DNA from: Pseudolabrys sp.
GTDB lineage: Bacteria; Pseudomonadota; Alphaproteobacteria; Rhizobiales; Xanthobacteraceae
Direction of reading: 5' to 3'
DNA length: 13,193 nucleotides
NCBI GenBank assembly: GCA_019246455.1
Contig: JAFAQJ010000414.1
Location: 1-13,193 of the forward strand
Shown here piece by piece: positions 9,692 to 13,193 of this stretch (position 1 is the first letter of the stretch; the number at the start of each line of letters is the position of its first letter). Made by a program: the position numbers and the translations under genes. Below the pieces are notes generated by a model, which was given only the letters and a program-made list of their open reading frames with translations, searched no databases and was not told where the DNA came from.

Positions 9692-9721
9692 AATATGGAC
9701 CTGCACCATTGATTAGTGAAA
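9692..9721 (-). promoter_or_regulatory. Candidate promoter of the DUF1127 gene
   Basis: On the minus strand TTTCAC (9716-9721) and CATATT (9692-9697) stand 18 bp apart in an A/T-rich pocket about 100 bp upstream of the ATG. The -35 element overlaps the LysR-type box at 9712-9726, the usual arrangement for an activator site. Both hexamers are imperfect. Confidence 0.35.
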
Positions 9722-9757
9722 CGAATGTTTTTAATCTGACCAATCGTAATTCCTGAT
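9712..9757. promoter_or_regulatory. Two LysR-type T-N11-A boxes in the divergent promoter
   Basis: Box 1 (9712-9726) reads ATTAGT-GAA-ACGAAT, a dyad with one mismatch per arm and T-N11-A spacing. Box 2 (9743-9757) is ATC-N9-GAT, also T-N11-A, inside a wider dyad CCAATC-N9-GATGGG (9740-9760). Their centres are 31 bp apart, about three helical turns, so both face the same side. LysR regulators usually bind such paired sites to activate the divergent gene and repress their own. Confidence 0.5.
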
Positions 9758-9790
9758 GGGCTATACGCCCGCGAATCCGAGGATGTCGCC

Positions 9791-10672
9791 ATGACCGCGT
9801 TGATCGACGTCGACCAGCTCCGCACCTTCATTGCCATCGCCGAGACTGGCAGCTTCACCAAAGCGGCGGAGGTCGTGAACAAGACGCAATCCGCGGTGTC
9901 GATGCAGATGAAGCGGCTGGAGGAGCGGCTCGACCGACCGATCTTCGCACGCGACGGACGCGCGTCGAAATTGACCGAAGACGGCGGCCGCTTACTCGAT
10001 TACGCGCGACGCATCGTGAAGCTCAACATCGAGACCATCGCGGCATTCTCTGACGAGCATCTGTCCGGCCGTGTGCGACTCGGGGTGCCGGACGATTACG
10101 CCGACCGCTACCTGCCGGAAATCATGGCGCGCTTCTCGCGCGCTTATCCCGGGGTCGAATTGTCGGTGGTATGCGAGCCCTCAACCGACTTGCTTGAGCG
10201 CATCGACGCCAATGACATCGATCTCGCGATCGTGACGAATTGTGAGAGCAAGCGCGCCTCGGAAACATTTCGCCGCGAGCGTCTGCTGTGGGTGACCTCG
10301 AACCGGCATCCGACCCATCTCGAAGAACGCTTGCCGCTCGCGCTTGGCCGTCCGACCTGTTCGTGGCGACGTATTGCGATCGAGCGGCTGGAATCGATCG
10401 GCCGCCAATTCCGTATTCTCTACACGTCGTCGAACGCCGGCGCAGTCTCTTCGGCGGTGCTCAGTGGGTTAGCGGTGTCGGTGCTCGCGGAGTCCGGATT
10501 GCGGCCCGGCATGCGCGTTCTCACGGCGGCGGAAGGTTTTCCGGAATTGCCGTCGTGCAGGATTGGACTGGTGCGTTCGCCGCACGAGAGCTCGGCGCTG
10601 GCGGACGCACTCGCCGAGCATATCATCTCCTCGCTCGACAACCTCACTGAGGCCGCGCAAGCGGCGGAGTGA
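9791..10672 (+). CDS. LysR-family regulator, LsrB/VtlR-like
   Basis: This is a 293-aa transcription regulator. A winged helix-turn-helix occupies residues about 6-65 (FIAIAETGSFTKAAEVVNKTQSAVSMQMKRLE split over 13-44). The co-inducer domain starts near 93 (GRVRLGVPDDYADRYLPEI). The VPDDYADRYLP stretch and the N-terminal helix resemble, from memory, LsrB of Sinorhizobium and VtlR of Brucella. Brucella VtlR activates the sRNA AbcR2 and small DUF1127 genes; LsrB is linked to oxidative stress and glutathione synthesis. Four cysteines (128, 151, 190, 256) lie in the effector domain and could be redox-active. ATG 9791 has GAGG 9 nt upstream. It is divergent from DUF1127 and its stop abuts the ybaK stop. 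Orthology is probable but not proven. Confidence 0.85.
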   Translation: MTALIDVDQLRTFIAIAETGSFTKAAEVVNKTQSAVSMQMKRLEERLDRPIFARDGRASKLTEDGGRLLDYARRIVKLNIETIAAFSDEHLSGRVRLGVPDDYADRYLPEIMARFSRAYPGVELSVVCEPSTDLLERIDANDIDLAIVTNCESKRASETFRRERLLWVTSNRHPTHLEERLPLALGRPTCSWRRIAIERLESIGRQFRILYTSSNAGAVSSAVLSGLAVSVLAESGLRPGMRVLTAAEGFPELPSCRIGLVRSPHESSALADALAEHIISSLDNLTEAAQAAE

Positions 10673-11140
10673 TCAACAGATCTCCGCTACTTTCGCGTTG
10701 AGCACGCGCACGGCGTCCTCGCCCGCCAACTCGACCTGTAAGCCGCGCTGACCGCCGTTCATCACGATAAGCGGAAAGTCGAGCGCCGATTTCTCGATAA
10801 AGACCGGCACGCGTTTTTTCTGGCCAAACGGCGAAATCCCGCCGACCTTGTAGCCGGTGATGCGCTCGGCATCGGCAGCGCCAAGCATCACTGCGCTTTT
10901 CGCGCCGGCGGCCGCCGCAAGCTTTTTCAAATTGACTTCACGGTCCGACGGCACCAGCGCACAGACCGCGTCTCCAGCTCGCGCTATCAACGTTTTGAGC
11001 AGGCGTTGCGGTTCGATACCGAGCGCCTCGGCCGCCTGCATGCCAACCTTTTCGGCGTTTGGATCGTATTGGTATTCGTGCAGCTTGAAAACGACGCCGT
11101 CTTTTTCGAGCGCGCGCGTCGCGGGCGTGGATTTGGCCAT
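10673..11140 (-). CDS. ybaK: YbaK/EbsC-family Cys-tRNA(Pro) deacylase
   Basis: This 155-aa cytoplasmic editing enzyme hydrolyses Cys mischarged onto tRNA-Pro. The family signatures are present: LLKTLIA with Lys49, the VPSDREVNLKKLA stretch (63-75), GYKVGGISPFGQKK (96-109), and NGGQRG (128-133). Length is typical (about 155-160 aa). It starts at ATG 11140, 12 bp after the gshA stop, and is probably translated from the gshA transcript; GGG about 10 nt upstream is a weak ribosome site. Its TGA stop is immediately adjacent to the TGA of the convergent LysR gene. Linkage to glutathione synthesis is a cysteine-related pairing, though the functional tie is inference. Confidence 0.92.
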   Translation of the reverse strand: MAKSTPATRALEKDGVVFKLHEYQYDPNAEKVGMQAAEALGIEPQRLLKTLIARAGDAVCALVPSDREVNLKKLAAAAGAKSAVMLGAADAERITGYKVGGISPFGQKKRVPVFIEKSALDFPLIVMNGGQRGLQVELAGEDAVRVLNAKVAEIC

Positions 11141-11152
11141 AGGTCGCCGACC

Positions 11153-12523
11153 CTAATACATATACTCGGTGTAAATCGGCGCGACCGAGGCCTTCCACTC
11201 GCCGCGGAATTTCTCGAGCATGGCCTCGGCCGGCGTGACACCCTGCGCGATGATCTCCTCGAGGGGGCGCAGGTAACGTGTCTCGTCGCGGCCGTTCTGG
11301 TCCAGCCGCTTGCGGCGCTCCAAGCCTTTGTGTGCCAGCATCAATGTCTGCTTGGCGAGAGTAAAGACATTGGTCTGTTGCACGGTGGTGCGGAACCCGC
11401 GGCGCGGCACTTCCTCGCGCAGCTTCTGACGATCCGTCTCGCTCCAGTCTTTCACCAGCTCCCAGGCGGCATCGAGCGCCTCGTCGTCATAGAGCAAGCC
11501 GATCCAATACGCGGTAAGCGACGGCAGACGGCGCCACGGGCCGGAATCCGAGCCGCGCATTTCGAGATAGCGCTTGAGGCGAACCTCCGGGAAAATCGTC
11601 GAGACATGGTTCGCCCAGTCCGAGATCGTGGCGCGCTCGCCCGGGGCGCCGGGCAGCTTGCCGTTGAATAAATCGCGGAACGATTGGCCCGATACGTCGA
11701 GGTATGTGTCGCCGCGCTTGATGAAATACATCGGCACGTCGAGTGCGTAATCGACGTAACGTTCGAAGCCCATGCCGTCCTCGAATGCGAACGGCAGCAT
11801 GCCGGCGCGCTGGTTGTCGGTGTCGGTCCAGATGTAGGAGCGGAACGAGACATAGCCGTTTGGCTTGCCTTCGGTGAACGGCGAATTAGCGAACAGCGCG
11901 GTGCCGATGGGTTGCAGCGCAAGCGCGACGCGCAGCTTCTTGACCATGTCGGCTTCGGACGAGAAGTCGAGATTGGTTTGCACCGTGCAGGTCCGGTACA
12001 TCATATCGAGGCCGAGTGTGCCGACCTTCGGCATGTAGTTGGTCATGATCTTGTAGCGGCCCTTCGGCATCACCGGCATGTCCTTGCGCGTCCAGTCCGG
12101 CGTCATGCCGATGCCGAGAAAGCCGATGCCGAGCGGCTTCGCCACTTCGCGAATTTGCGCGAGATGCGCCGTCAACTCGGCATTGGTCTGATGCACATTG
12201 TCGTAGGGCGCGCCGGACAGTTCGAACTGGCCGCCGGGCTCGAGCGAGATCGCGCCGCCGCCGGTGACGTCGAACATGCCGATGATGTTGTCGCCTTCCA
12301 TGATCGGCTCCCAGCCAAGCAGGTGCTGCATGCCCTCAAGCAGCGCGCGGATGCCGCGCGGGCCCGCGTATGGCACCGGGCGGTGGCCGTCGAGGGTGAA
12401 GGCGAATTTCTCGTGCTCGGTGCCGGCGCGGAATTGCGACTTTGGCTTGTTGCCCGCCTCGAACCACGCGACCAATTCGTCGCGCGTCTCGATGGGAGTC
12501 ATGTCAATCTGGTCACGCGCCAT
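11153..12523 (-). CDS. gshA: Glutamate-cysteine ligase, plant/alphaproteobacterial type
   Basis: This 456-aa cytoplasmic enzyme makes gamma-glutamylcysteine from Glu, Cys and ATP, the first step of glutathione synthesis. It is the class shared by plants and alphaproteobacteria rather than the E. coli class. Key regions are FRAGTEHEKF (31-40), TGGGAISLEPGGQFELSGAP (86-105), and MMYRTCTVQTNLDF (173-186). I chose ATG 12523 (MARDQIDMTP), the typical family N-terminus; a TTG at 12538 would add five unconserved residues. The ribosome site is weak (GGGCGG about 6 nt upstream). It is first in an operon with ybaK. A short palindrome followed by six T lies 13 nt upstream of the start. Glutathione synthetase (gshB) is not in the window. 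Confidence 0.96.
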   Translation of the reverse strand: MARDQIDMTPIETRDELVAWFEAGNKPKSQFRAGTEHEKFAFTLDGHRPVPYAGPRGIRALLEGMQHLLGWEPIMEGDNIIGMFDVTGGGAISLEPGGQFELSGAPYDNVHQTNAELTAHLAQIREVAKPLGIGFLGIGMTPDWTRKDMPVMPKGRYKIMTNYMPKVGTLGLDMMYRTCTVQTNLDFSSEADMVKKLRVALALQPIGTALFANSPFTEGKPNGYVSFRSYIWTDTDNQRAGMLPFAFEDGMGFERYVDYALDVPMYFIKRGDTYLDVSGQSFRDLFNGKLPGAPGERATISDWANHVSTIFPEVRLKRYLEMRGSDSGPWRRLPSLTAYWIGLLYDDEALDAAWELVKDWSETDRQKLREEVPRRGFRTTVQQTNVFTLAKQTLMLAHKGLERRKRLDQNGRDETRYLRPLEEIIAQGVTPAEAMLEKFRGEWKASVAPIYTEYMY

Positions 12524-12536
12524 GAAGCCGCCCGGC

Positions 12537-12554
12537 AAAAAAGGTCGAGACCTT
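12537..12554 (-). terminator. Terminator-like palindrome in the gshA leader
   Basis: On the minus strand AAGGT-CTCG-ACCTT is followed by T, giving a six-T run that ends 13 nt before the gshA ATG. It looks like a short intrinsic terminator. The stem has only 5 bp, so it may be a minor attenuator, a stop for upstream transcription, or chance. Confidence 0.3.
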
Positions 12555-12579
12555 AAACATGAGGTTTTCCAAAGGGCAA
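12551..12579 (-). promoter_or_regulatory. Weak gshA promoter candidate
   Basis: TTGCCC (12574-12579) and TTAAGG (12551-12556) are 17 bp apart on the minus strand. The -10 box is poor and overlaps the palindrome at 12541-12554, so the two readings compete. No better pair was found between 12524 and 12706. Confidence 0.2.
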
Positions 12580-12706
12580 TGACTTGACGGCAACGCTAAG
12601 ACTGGCAGGTAAGGCCGGGAAACCCGCCTGCAAGATGGGCGCAAGGTGAAAAGACGCGCGTCAAGTCGCGCAACGCGAGAAATGCCGTAAGAAATCGGAA
12701 TGCCGC

Positions 12707-13092
12707 CTAAGCCGCGATTCGCGCGCCGAGCTTGGGCGCGGCAGAGGTCGGCGCGACCACGCGACGGTCGCGGCCTATTTCCTTGGCCTGGTAAAGCGCG
12801 GCATCCGCCATCTTGACCAGATCGTCCGGCCTGAGACCCGATTATCGCGCGCCGACTGCAGCGTCAGATCGAGCGTGTCGACGGTACGGCCGATGTCGGA
12901 CGCCAGCGTCGCCGCGAGGTTCGCCGATTCGATCGACGCCGCCTCATCGTCGCGTTTGAGGGAATCGATCAGCACCAACGCGCAGATCAAGCCGATCGCA
13001 AACGTCAGCGTGCAACCCGCCGCTACCAGGCGTTTGACGGGCGCTGCGTGGCGACCGTATCCTTCATCCTCATCATCCCGAAGCGTCTCCAC
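12707..13092 (-). pseudogene. Diguanylate cyclase remnant: internal deletion with frameshift
   Basis: The first part, from GTG 13092 (AGGAG 8 nt upstream), encodes METLRDDEDE..., a membrane helix at about residues 22-43, and a periplasmic start (SANLAATLASDIGRTVDTLD) like the sensor region of membrane diguanylate cyclases. After LQSARDN (near 12841) the frame continues as nonsense to a stop at 12775. The minus-strand frame ending at 12707 instead reads SGLRPDDLVKMADAALYQAK, then EIGRDRRVV, the end of a GGDEF domain; it has a TAA at 12842-12844 and so is open only after the junction. The rest of the sensor domain and the GGDEF catalytic motif are absent. The simplest reading is one out-of-frame internal deletion, making an inactive gene; an assembly error would look the same. 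A TTG at 13146 is an alternative, weaker start. Confidence 0.75.
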
Positions 13093-13193
13093 GCTTTCGG
13101 CTCCTGGGGCTTGAAAACCGGGGGCCTTTCGGCGCGCATTTTTCAAATCGGCATTGAGCGTCCGGTAACCGTGCGCGCTATTGTAAAATCAAG

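Noticed and set aside
11684..12556. 290-codon open frame on the plus strand opposite gshA
   Set aside because: It lies antisense to a gene with clear family motifs. Its product is rich in His, Arg and Ala with no recognisable domain, as expected for a shadow frame in GC-rich DNA.
12605..12631. GCAGG...CCTGC inverted repeat as a terminator of the cyclase remnant
   Set aside because: The outer stem is 5 bp, the inner pairing needs bulges, and no T-run follows on either strand.

Overview
The window looks like chromosomal DNA of an alphaproteobacterium, most likely Hyphomicrobiales close to the Bradyrhizobium/Xanthobacteraceae group. The sequence is GC-rich. It carries an aa3-type cytochrome oxidase operon beside an IalB-family gene, a plant/alphaproteobacterial-type glutamate-cysteine ligase, an LsrB/VtlR-like LysR regulator and a DUF1127 protein. 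No phage, transposase, CRISPR, tRNA or rRNA is visible.

Layout. At 1-2195 (minus) lie ctaC and then ctaD, subunits II and I of cytochrome c oxidase; ctaD runs off the left edge. Divergent from them is a secreted IalB-family protein (2528-3040). Next is a 1026-codon outer-membrane autotransporter (3141-6221) whose exported part is seven tandem Ig-like repeats. It is followed on the same strand by tldD (metalloprotease) and a signal peptidase I. A convergent secreted protein with two PAN/Apple-like, six-cysteine modules ends 3 bp from the peptidase gene.

The right half holds a DUF1127 gene (9226-9591, minus) divergent from a LysR regulator (9791-10672), with two T-N11-A LysR-type boxes between them. 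Immediately downstream of the DUF1127 gene are three back-to-back hairpins (9121-9213). Two of them show C/U-rich loops, and the last is followed by a T-rich stretch. This resembles the 3'-UTR-derived 'cuckoo'/CcsR small RNAs found after DUF1127 genes in other alphaproteobacteria, and it is the most interesting element here. A gshA-ybaK operon (minus) follows, ending base-to-base against the LysR gene. At the right edge is a diguanylate cyclase remnant: sensor N-terminus and GGDEF C-terminus are joined out of frame with everything between them missing.

How it fits together. Respiratory oxidase assembly and envelope functions (IalB-like protein, autotransporter, TldD, signal peptidase, PAN protein) fill the left two thirds. 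A probable stress-regulatory module (LysR, DUF1127, structured RNA, glutathione synthesis) fills the right third. The regulatory links are inferred from known relatives, not shown by the sequence.
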